Shown: in pieces, positions 44,589 through 53,463 of the stretch
Position numbering within the stretch: position 1 is the first letter of the stretch
Layout: each line of letters begins with the position of its first letter
Source of the DNA: Colocasia esculenta
Lineage: Eukaryota; Streptophyta; Magnoliopsida; Alismatales; Araceae
Assembly: GCA_014218235.1 (NCBI GenBank)
Contig: CM024760.1
Span: 12,380,049 to 12,444,048 of the forward strand
Length of the DNA: 64,000 bases
Reading direction: 5' to 3'
The notes under the pieces: generated by a model
Told to the model about the DNA's origin: nothing
Database searches by the model: none
The model's input: the letters and a program-made list of their open reading frames with translations, nothing else
Translations under genes and position numbers: made by a program

Positions 44589-45507
44589 TATGCCCGACTG
44601 AAACCCAACTCATGAGCATATAGCTCATTATATGAGCATCATGGGAGAATTGGCGACTGAGGAGTCCTACCTCTTGAGGTATTTCTCGATGTCCCTGACA
44701 GGGCCAGCATTTCAATGGTATGCCCGACTGAAACCCAATTAATAGTTGGTGGGAAGACATGCAAAGAAAATTCTTTGAGCGTTCAGGATGACAGAAAGAA
44801 GAGTCACCTTAGCAGAACTCATATCTTTAAAGCAAAATAAAAATGAGTCTGCTCTGGACTTCATCAAAAGATGGCGGGACGTGAGCATGAAATGTGAGCA
44901 CCCTCGGCACATGAAGATGCAGTGAACTATGCCAAAGAAGTCTGAAGCCAGAAATAAAGAAAAGCTCCTAGGAGCTAATATCCGGACATTTGAACACCTC
45001 AACAATACTGTGGCGGAGATCGAAATCTTCTTCGCAGAAATCCAACTACAATGTTTGGAAAAGCAAGCCACCAAAAGACAAAGGCTCAGGTCGCGAGAAG
45101 TGAATGCTGTGGACTTTTCATCGGCGCTCGGCAAAAAGGGCAAGGGTGAGGCATCCGCTCCCCCAAACACCCAAGAAAATGAAAAAATGTCAGCACTTTC
45201 GTTGGGTGAGAGACTCAGTGCTCCCTATTCATTTACAAGGGAGCACACCAGAGAATTGCTTGACATATGCCTTCAGGAGAGTCTAATTACTCTCCCAGAG
45301 CCGAAGCGTCCAGAAGAAGCCACAATGGTAGACAAGCCCAATTATTGCGCATATCACCGCATGCTGGGTCATACTTTAGAAAATTGTTATCTGTTCAAAA
45401 ATCGGGCAGAAAAGTTGATTCAAGCCGGAATAATTGATATGGCCGAACACCTGGTGAATCCACCCCAACCACATCAGCAACCGAAGCTTACATTCACGGC
45501 AATGTGA
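44589..45507 (+). pseudogene. gag of Tat element G, N-terminus deleted
   Basis: The frame reads HEHIAHYMSIMGELATEESY, then SMSLTGPAFQWYARLKPN, then a stop. It continues in other frames through RWRDVSMKCEHPRH to the long frame 44929-45507 (NIRTFEHLNNTVAEIEIFFA, then NYCAYHRMLGHTLENCYLFK). It parallels element F gag. The region before HEHIAH is gone. In its place is a 20-base duplicate of the later WYARLKP coding stretch, joined to the LTR end. It is not functional. Confidence 0.8.
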
Positions 45508-46740
45508 TTCATGCCGTAGTTCAAGCAGAAGAGGCACAAGTTGAGCAGTTGACAAAGCTCCTTGGATTTGCCGCATATCAACATTGCCGGATGATATGGT
45601 AGAAAGGCCATTCTTGCAACATTCCATGACCAACAGGAAGAAACGGGCTGGATCTAGGTAAATGTCAAAGAGGTCAGTCCCTAAAAAGTCTCAAAGAAAG
45701 CAACAGCCCAGGAAGCTGTATCCCGGTGGCGCTGCCCCGCCCAATGGGATAGCAAAAGACAAGACTTTGCAAGAATTGATAGTCTTGCGGAAGAGAATCA
45801 AAAATCAAAAAGGAATGAAAAGAGAAATTGAAGAAAGAATCAACAGCCTGTGAAACCTCTACAGCAAATGAAGTCATGGCCCCCTCAAAAGGCTCCAAGG
45901 GTTGATTGACGAACTTGAAGAATATCAACAGATCACCAACTAAAGCAATCCCCTTGGAAAAATACATACCATGGGAAGAACTGGAGCGTAAAATGCGCTT
46001 GAAAATGGCTCGTCGAGCTGCGAGAGCATATGCAAGAACATGGGGATGCCCTCCCCTCTGTCGGTGAAAATGAAATGTTTTGGGAGCTGACTGTACCGTC
46101 GAAGACTTGGTCGAAAAGTGCAGACATTTTCGTGCAATATGACTTATGTGTTCAACTCTCAACAGGGGAACAATCCAAATCAGGGATCTGCTGTGTACCC
46201 CCTGAAGCCAGAAAGCCATTCAAAACTTACCAAAGAAACAAGCCACCCAGAAGGTCATATACTTCAGAGGGGAAAGTCAGGGCCTGTCCCCGTACCTCAA
46301 CTAAAGGTGATGAATATATCTTCCCGTCATCCGATGAAGACGAGGAAGATCTTGTTGTTGAAGATGATATGCCAATTCCCACAATGGCGGCAAATGAAGG
46401 ACCCTCTCAGGTGTCCACTAAAGAGAAGATAGAGGAGTTGGTACCCCTCGTAACTGAGAAGCTTTCTCTGGAAAAAGACGGGGAGAAGGGATAGGCGGCC
46501 ACAACACGATTCCCCTCCCATCGCAAGTACCCAAAGTTTGGCGAAGGTAATGCCCCCTTTTGAAAAATCCAAGGATAGGGCTAGTCGAAAGGTCCTGCAA
46601 GCACTAGGGAGGTTCCCGACCAACCTTAGTATTTGGGATGCCTTAGCATTGAGCAAAGAGTTGCGCGAGCATTTGTTGCGGCGTTGCAGGAACCAGAATC
46701 TATGATGCCCATGTGGCAGAAATGAAAGAAGAAATGTATG
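45508..46740 (+). pseudogene. gag-protease linker of Tat element G
   Basis: Broken frames carry a basic segment (45662-45853, KKSQRKQQPRKLYPGGAAPP) and a Ser/Pro/acidic segment (46030-46494, EYIFPSSDEDEEDLVVEDDM). Together they match the long spacer that Tat elements have between the gag zinc-finger-like motif and protease. No catalytic motif is expected here. Minus-strand ORFs opposite it are shadows. Confidence 0.6.
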
Positions 46741-46749
46741 AAACATTGA

Positions 46750-48119
46750 CAGCCTCTGTGACCTTCACAGAAGATGATATGCTGTTACCCTCTCCTGTCA
46801 CAACAGGCCTTTATACATGAGGGGCAGGTGAATGGGCGAGAGCTGGACCGCATTCTGGTCGATGCAGGTTTCCGCAGTGAACATTATCCCGCTAAAGACA
46901 TTTCACAGTCTTTTCCTTACTCCTTATTTACATAAAGTGGAAGGAGTCAAAATAGCGGGTTCAACCAAGATTCTGAAGAAGCCCTGGGACTTGTAGATGT
47001 GGACCTAGCCCTGGGTGACTTTGTCACAAAGGTCGTATTTTACGTGTTGACACTAGTACTTCCTTCAAAGCTCTTTTGGGTCGACCATGGTTGCATAAAA
47101 ATTTGGTTGTGCCCTCTACCCTCCATCAATGCTTGAAATACACAAAAGAAGGCGAGCATCATCGGTCTTTTGCAGACCAGAAGTTAGAACCATTTAAAGT
47201 ATATGAATGCCACCTGGCTGACGCCAGACTATACTTTGAAGGGGCGACTGATCCCCCTAAGAAGCAAGATAAAGGCAAACAGATTGCGGGGACCTCCTCG
47301 AAGAGCAGTGGCAAAATAAGAGTCAATAAAGAAAGGGTGGCAGCGCTCATGCAAATCCAACATCGGGGGATGTAAGTCAAAACCCCTCCAACTTCAAAGA
47401 CCTATCGTCAGGTTAGAAGCTAACACTGTCAGCCGGTTGATAGAGGCCGGAATACCGCTGCCACAGATCATACACAGTGACAGCTGGACATGAAATATAT
47501 ACAGTGGAGCCAATAAAGTTCTTCATAGCTCGCCATAAAGATGGTAGACCGATTGTTTCTACAAAGGAGAGCCAACACCCAAGCAGCCTCCACAAGATGA
47601 CTTCGGTCGAAGACATGCCATGTCCGAGTCCCAAGAAATGATTGGAGAACTTGAAGATATGCCACAATACATCAAATATGTGCCAAAAACAAAATATCCC
47701 CCAGACCCAGAATAGTCTGAGGGGTAAAATGTTTCAAGAACTGTGGTACCCTACAAATGTCAGGGGGCAACCGCCCTTCTCCCACAATGACCGAAGAGGT
47801 CTCGGATGGAGACGCGTGAAGACCCTATGGTGCATTATGCAGTGAACATGGTCAGCATAAACCCTGCCCCCATGAGAATGGGAATTGAAAAGCAAAGGGG
47901 CAGAGCCCCATGGAAGATGAAAATGAAAATGCCCCTTGTCAGGAGCAAGAATGGGAAGTGTACATGACTAACACAGACGACGAAGAGGACTTCGTTGATT
48001 TAGAGCCTACGCCCCGAGAATTAGAAGATGGTGGGCAGGCCACTGTGGATGAACTTTTGGAAATAATCTGGGGCACTAGACGATCCTCGTCCTGTGTTCA
48101 TCAGTGCATTGTTAAATGA
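46750..48119 (+). pseudogene. Aspartic protease and spacer of Tat element G
   Basis: The protease region reads NGRELDRILVDAG (about 46835-46870), with the active-site Asp-Ala-Gly, then in other frames VVFYVLDTSTSFKALLGRPW and HKNLVVPSTLHQCLKYTKEG. The 47910-48119 frame is an acidic spacer (TNTDDEEDFVDLEPTPREL) before RT. Frameshifts break the protein. Protease would cut the Gag-Pol precursor. Confidence 0.7.
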
Positions 48120-49050
48120 TGAAGAAAGACAAGCATACAACAACTACTCTCAGAGTTCAAAGATTGTTTTGCTTGGTCTTATAAAGAAATGCCCGGTCTG
48201 GATCTGTCTGTGGCCGAGCATGAATTGGCTATTTTGCCAGAGACCAAGCCTGTGAAACAAACTCAAAGAAGAATGCATCCAGAGCTGAAAAAGAAAGTTG
48301 TGGTTGAGGTCAACAAAATTTTGGATGTCGATTTCATCGAAGACTGCATGTATCCAATATGGCTGGCCAATATAGTGCCGGTAAAAAAGAAAAATGGGTA
48401 GGTTCGGGTCTGCATTGACTTCCGGGATCTAAACAAAGCATGCCCGAAAGATGACTTCCCTCTGCCCATAACCGAAACAATGGTGGATGTCACCACAGGA
48501 CATGAAATACTGTCTTTCATGGATGGAAGCTCGGGGTACAACCAAATTCGGATGGCCGACAAAGACAAAAATCACACGGCCTTCCGATCGCCTAAAGGCA
48601 TATTCAACTACAAAAGAATGCCTTTTGCCTGAAAAATGCAGGCGCCACCTACCAAAGGCCATGACCAAGATATTGGATGAAATGCTCCATAACTTGGTCG
48701 AATGCTATGTGGACGACCTGGTCGTCAAGTCGAAAGAAAGAAAATCATGTAGAAGACTTGCGCAGGGTCTTCGAAAGGCTCCGCCAATACAAGCTGAAAA
48801 TGAACCCTATGAAATGTGCCTTCGGCGTGTCAAGTGGAAAATTTCTCGGGTTCATTGTTCGCTACCGGGGTATCGAAATAGATCCCGATAAGATCAAGGC
48901 CATTAGGGAATTGCCTTCCCCTAAGAACTCACCGAGCTACGCTCCCTCCAAGGTCGTTTGGCTTACATCAGGAGATTCATATCCAACTTGTCAGGAAGAT
49001 GCCAACCTTTCTGTAAATTGACAAAGAAAGGGCCCCATTTATTTGGGATG
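48120..49050 (+). pseudogene. Reverse transcriptase of Tat element G
   Basis: The frame 48189-48401 starts the RT domain (MPGLDLSVAEHELAILPETK, then IEDCMYPIWLANIVPVKKKN). A TAG then precedes VRVCIDFRDLNKACPKDDF; the stop fits CAG changed to TAG. FMDGSSGYNQIRM follows. The catalytic box YVDDLVVKS is intact near 48706. At least two frameshifts lie between them. The domain closes with GIEIDPDKIKAIRELPSPKN. It would copy the element RNA into DNA. Confidence 0.85.
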
Positions 49051-49059
49051 AAGAATGTC

Positions 49060-50038
49060 AAAATGCCTTGAACAAAATCAAAGATATCTCCTCAGCCCGC
49101 CCGTGCTGGGGGCACCCATTAAAGGGAAACCTCTAATTCTATACATTGTGGCTATGGATGCTTCACTGGGGGCATTACTTGCTCAAGAAAATGGGAGGCA
49201 AAGAACAACCCCTCTATTATCTCAGTCGGATGCTAGTCGGACCAGAGCACCGATATGCACCAATGGAAAAGTTATGCTTGGCATTGGTTTTTGCCGTTAA
49301 AAAGTTAAGGCATTATTTGCTGGCGCACAAAGTTCAACTCATCTCTAGATGTGATCCTCTCAAGTTCTTACTCAAACAGCCGGTCCTGTCAGGGAGGCTG
49401 GGAAAATGGGCACTATTGCTTATGGAGTTTGATATCGCTTATGTGCCACAAAAAGCAATTAAAGGACTGGGAATGGCGGAGTTCTTGGCCGCCCATCCGG
49501 TGCCAGAAAACTCCCCCCTGAATACAGAATTGATTGATGAGGAGGTGCTCCCCTCTCAAGAAACTTATGAAGCCCAAGAAGCACAAATTGAATACTGGCA
49601 GCTATACTTTGATGGGGCCGCGCGAGCTTCTCTGAAGGTTGACGGCACATCGACAAATGTGGCAGGGGCAGGAATTGTCTTGTAACCTCGGAAAAAGGGA
49701 TATTGCACTATTCATGTGCTCTTATGGAATCCCTCACAAATAATGAAGCAGAATATGAAGCCCTCATAGTTGGCCTGGAAATCGCCCTAGAAATGGGCAT
49801 AAGATGCATTGAAGTGTTTGGCGATTCACTGTTAGTCGTCAGACAAATGTTGGGCATTTTTGAAGTCCGAAAAGAAGAATTGAAAGCCTACTTTGAAGCA
49901 GCTACAAGACTCAGCGACAGGTTCTATCACTTCAAAATAGAGCATGTTAGAAGAAGTCAAAATTCACAGGCTGATGCATTGGCCAAGCTCGCATCTGCTC
50001 TCAACTCCCTCCTGAAGGTGAACTGGCGATTACCATAA
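49060..50038 (+). pseudogene. RNase H plus second (archaeal-type) RNase H, Tat element G
   Basis: The 49146-49685 frame has the usual degenerate RNase H after RT (YYLSRMLVGPEHRYAPMEKL, then GRLGKWALLLMEFDIAYVPQ). The second RNase H begins LYFDGAARASLKVDG and continues after a stop at 49683 in the 49703-50038 frame (LTNNEAEYEALIVGLEIALE, then VFGDSLLVVRQMLG, then QNSQADALAKLASAL). A second RNase H is diagnostic of the Tat lineage. Asp (FDGA), Glu (NEAEYEA) and Asp (GDS) residues are kept; the stop breaks the chain. Confidence 0.85.
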
Positions 50039-50137
50039 GAAACAGAAATTGCTTCCAAGCACCTTAAATCGCCATGATGGTCTGACGACCTTTGAGGCAA
50101 ATACATTGGAAGAAAATGAAGGCCAAGAAGAAGATGA

Positions 50138-51407
50138 TTGGCGCTTTCCTATCATCAAAATAAAAATGGTTGGCTACCAGATAAAGAGGGGAGCGAGTGC
50201 AATTATTGCGAAGAGCTGCTTCTCTACAAGCTGATAAATGATACATTATACAAGTTTACGCCCGAAAAGGATAAATCCCTACTGTTGAGATGCCTATCTC
50301 CGAAAGAAGCCAAGATGATCATGCGGGAGGTACACGCAGGACTGTGCGGAGCCCACCAATCTGGCCCAAAAATGAAAATCAATATACAAAGCAAAGGCTT
50401 TTACTGGCCAACAATGTTTGCAGACTGCGAGCGATTCGCTCGAGCCTGCCCCCAATGCCAAGCCTATGGGCCCGTGCCAAGAAAACCACCAAGCAAGCTC
50501 CATCCAACAACACCAACATGGCCATTTGCTGAATGGGGAATGGACATAGTGGGTCCCCTCCCTACATCATCCAAGGGGTATAAATACATTCTGGCTGCCA
50601 CAGATTATTTCTCAAGATGGGCTGAGGCCGTACCTCTGAAAGAAACTACTGGAGAAGCGGTGGCTCGCTTTGTCCGACATCATATCATATACCGGTTCGG
50701 TGTTCCGAGTCGGATCATGTCTAACAATGGCACTCCATTCAAAAATCAGACAATAAACAAATTGATAGCAAAATTCCACATCGAATGGAGGACATCAACG
50801 GTCTACTATCCTCAAGCCAACGGGTTAGCCGAAGCCTTCAATAAAACCTCATGGTCAAATTGGTGAATGGTCGAAAGCGCGATTGGGACGAAAAGATGCA
50901 TGAAGCTCTATGGGCCTATCGCACCATCTACAAAACTCCCACAGGATGTTCACCCTTTTCCCTCGTTTATGGGACTGAAGCAGTCATTCCTGTGGAAATT
51001 GAGCTCTCATCCTATAGAGTAGCTCTCTATTATGGTCTACCTACTGATGAGGGACCGAAATAGAAAGACGGCTTGAGGAGTTGTCAAATTTGGAAGAAAA
51101 CGCTTGGTCGCATACCAACGTCTTCAAACTGTCAGGCACGGATGTCCCCGCTTTTGACAAGCTCGTGAAAGAAAGAGCTTTTAAAAAGGGAGACTTAGTC
51201 ATGGTCAAACAAAAGGACGTCATGGCCTCTCGACCCAAGAATAAATTCATACCCAATTGGCTCGGTCCATTTGTGGTTGACAAAGTATTTGAAGGTGGTG
51301 CCTACACGGTAGTCGACCAAGAAGGAAATGTGATGTTTCCGCCTCTAAATGGCAGACACATGAAGCTGTACCATACTTCTGAGTGTGAGTACGTCTACAC
51401 AATGTAA
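50138..51407 (+). pseudogene. Integrase of Tat element G
   Basis: The zinc region H-H-C-C is visible (REVHAGLCGAHQSGPK, then ARACPQCQ). The core has GMDIVGPLP (first Asp). At the second catalytic site, MSNNGTPF shows Asn where Asp is expected (SDNG in the family). YYPQANGLAEAFNK holds the Glu region. A frameshift near 50840 leads to the 50851-51063 frame (WAYRTIYKTPTGCSPFSLVY) and the C-terminal frame 51081-51407 (AFKKGDLVMVKQKDV, then WLGPFVVDKVFEGGAYTVVD). There is no chromodomain, as usual for Tat. It would insert DNA copies; this one is inactive. Confidence 0.85.
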
Positions 51408-51585
51408 CAGGTGGATCCGACTTTGGTACATACTGAAGATATGGAAAAGATCCCGTTACAAGATCTCAATAAAAAAAAACAGAAAAAAAAAGAAGAAAAA
51501 AGGGGCTTAAAAACGAGGTGCCCCGGCAGACTCGATTCATTGTTCCTTCAGGATGATCGAGGGTAAAAGGGCCTAAAAAACCCAG

Positions 51586-51715
51586 CTGAGGTGAAAACCC
51601 GAAAGGGCGCCTCAGGCAGAATCGGGAAACCCCGCTGCATGAAAACCCGAAAGGGCATGCAGGCAAAAGCAAGGGGGCCAGTCATGGTGAAAACCCAAAA
51701 GGGCGCTATGATTGG
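51586..51715 (+). ncRNA. Three-hairpin cassette 1 with GNRA-like loops
   Basis: Hairpin 1 (51586-51615): stem CTGAGG/CCTCAG around GAAAACCCGAAAGGG. Hairpin 2 (51635-51662): stem CTGCATG/CATGCAG around the same core. Hairpin 3 (51678-51715): a 12-pair stem, CCAGTCATGGTG/CGCTATGATTGG (wobbles allowed), around AAAACCCAAAAGGG. Each has an A-rich bulge, a three-pair CCC/GGG inner stem and a four-base loop. The stems differ completely yet pair. It lies right after the integrase. Labelled ncRNA for structure only; no transcript is shown. Confidence 0.55.
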
Positions 51716-52040
51716 TAATGTGAAAAAAAAAAAAAAAAGGATACTTTCTCGACCTTTACTGGAGCGAGATCGAGTTATCCCGCATTCCTTATAAGAGGAG
51801 ACGCAAGAGTTGTCAATGACGAAACAACCCTAAGTTCATTCAAATGAATAATCAAATCCAGGGGCTACGACCGAGACAACGATGATGGTGTCTTCCCGCC
51901 CTTATAAGAAATATGGGAAATTCGAACTCTGCTCAAGGAAAGAGAGAGAAAGAAAAAAAAAACCCGAACAAAAAAGAGAAGAAGAAAGAAAAAAAAAAGA
52001 CCAACCCATTCGCTTCAGAAAGGCAAAACTTCGAGCTTCG

Positions 52041-52660
52041 TCGGCTAACAAGCCATCAAGGCCAGTCAAAAGAGTTCAAATCCAATCTCTTGGCTAACAA
52101 GCCGTTAAGGCCAGCCAAAGGTCGAAACCCATTCTTTTGGCTAACAAGCCGTCAAGGCCAGTCAAAAGTCAAGTCCCGAGTCTCTTGGGCTAACAAGCCG
52201 CCAAGGCCAGCCGAAGAGCTCAAAACCCCAGACCTGTTGACTAACAAGCCGTCAAGGCCAGTCAAAGGTCGAAACCATGATCTCTTGGCTAACAAGCCGT
52301 CCAGGCCAGTCAAAGGTTGAAATCCATGTCTTTTGGCTAACAAGTCGTCAAGACCAGTCAAAAGTCAAGTCCCGAGCTTCTTTGGCTAACAAGCCGTCAA
52401 GGCCAGTCAAAAGCTCAAAATCCAGACCTCTTGGCTAACAAGCCGTCCAGGCCAGTCAAGGTTGAAATCCATGTCTTTTGGCTAACAAGTCGTCAAGACC
52501 AGTCAAAAGTCAAATCTCGAGCTTCTTTGGCTAACAAGCCGTCGAGGCCAGTCAAAAAGCTCAAAATCCAGACCTCTTGGCTAACAAGCCGTCCAGGCCA
52601 GTCAAAGGTTGAAATCTATGTCTTTTGGCTAACAAGTCGACAAGACCGTCAAAAGTCAAA
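52041..52660 (+). repeat. Tandem stem-loop array (~30-base hairpin core, ~60-base unit)
   Basis: About ten units each carry TTGGCTAACAAGCC then GTCAAGGCCAGTCAA or variants. Outer pairing is TTGGCT/AGTCAA and inner pairing GCC/GGC around a GTCAA loop, with an AACAA bulge. Three units form a higher-order repeat of about 170 bases in the right half. Paired changes occur: inner GTC/GAC instead of GCC/GGC, and outer GGCT/AGCC or GACT/AGTC instead of GGCT/AGTC. ORFs across it are artefacts. Hypervariable tandem repeats are known from the 3' region of Ogre/Tat elements. Confidence 0.85.
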
Positions 52661-52670
52661 TCACGAGCCC

Positions 52671-53450
52671 TAGAGGCCTCAATCCTCTAAGCACATTCCA
52701 GCTCTCAGGGAAGCCTCTAATTCCCTACCATTTGAAACCGAAAGAAATGTCCAATTCACGGCTCTCAGGAAGCCTCTAATCCCCTACCATTCATAAACTC
52801 AATTCTCAACCCACGGCTCTCAGGGAAGCCTTTAATTCCCTACCGTACATAAATCCAAACTCTAATCCATGGCTCTTAGGGAAGCCTTTAATTCCCTACC
52901 GACTATAAACCCAAGCTTCTGGCCAATACACCATCAAGGTTGGCCACCCCAGTAAAATCCAAATCCAAATCTTACGACTCTCGGGAAGCCTTTAATTCCT
53001 CACAAAAAAAAGAGAGAAAAGAAAAAAATAGAATAAATAGGGGCTTAAAAGGAGGTGCCCCGACGGACTTGGTCTACCACTTCATCGTGATGGATCAAGG
53101 GTAAAAAGGTCCTAAACCCAGCTGAGGTGAAAACCCGAAAGGGCGCCTCAGGCAAAATGTGTAAACCCCTCAACACGAAACCTGCAAAGGCGTGTCGGAA
53201 AAAAGCTAAGGGGGCCAATCGTGGCGAAAACCCGAAAGGGCGCTAGGATTGGTAATGTGAAAAAAAAAATCAAAATTATAAGTCTGAGGGAGCTTTAATT
53301 CCCTCACCCAAAGCACGGCACTGGAGAAGCCTCAATTCTCTGATACAAACATGTTGTGGCCCCGGAGGAGCCCTAATCCTCTGAATCAAACAACTAGTGG
53401 CTTTTGGGGGAAGCCTTAAAACCCCTGTAATAAAAAAAAATCATCATAAA
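52671..53450 (+). repeat. Second stem-loop series, conserved GCCTNNAA-type loop
   Basis: Different stems enclose a similar loop. TAGAGG/CCTCTA at 52671-52689; AGGGAA/TTCCCT at 52707-52726, 52822-52841 and 52878-52897; TGAGGGA/TCCCTCA at 53285-53306; GAGAA/TTCTC at 53324-53340; GAGGA/TCCTC at 53365-53381; GGGG/CCCC near 53407-53425. Loops are GCCTCTAA, GCCTTTAA, GCTTTAAT, GCCTCAA and GCCCTAA. One unit of the first type (TGGCCAA/TTGGCCA, inner CC/GG) lies at 52920-52946. Confidence 0.75.
53122..53252 (+). ncRNA. Three-hairpin cassette 2
   Basis: The same order as cassette 1. Hairpin 1 (53122-53151) is CTGAGG/CCTCAG. Hairpin 2 (53173-53195) is ACACG/CGTGT with inner stem CCT/AGG and loop GCAA. 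Hairpin 3 (53215-53252) is CCAATCGTGGCG/CGCTAGGATTGG. Relative to cassette 1, the inner stem of hairpin 2 changed on both sides (CCC/GGG to CCT/AGG) and the loop stayed GNRA (GAAA to GCAA). Copy spacing is about 1.54 kb. Function is unknown. Confidence 0.55.
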
Positions 53451-53463
53451 AAAAAAATCATCA

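Noticed and set aside
52041..52660. Regular repeats with spacers as a CRISPR array
   Set aside because: Spacers are themselves repeated, units are imperfect, the context is a plant retrotransposon, and no cas genes exist.
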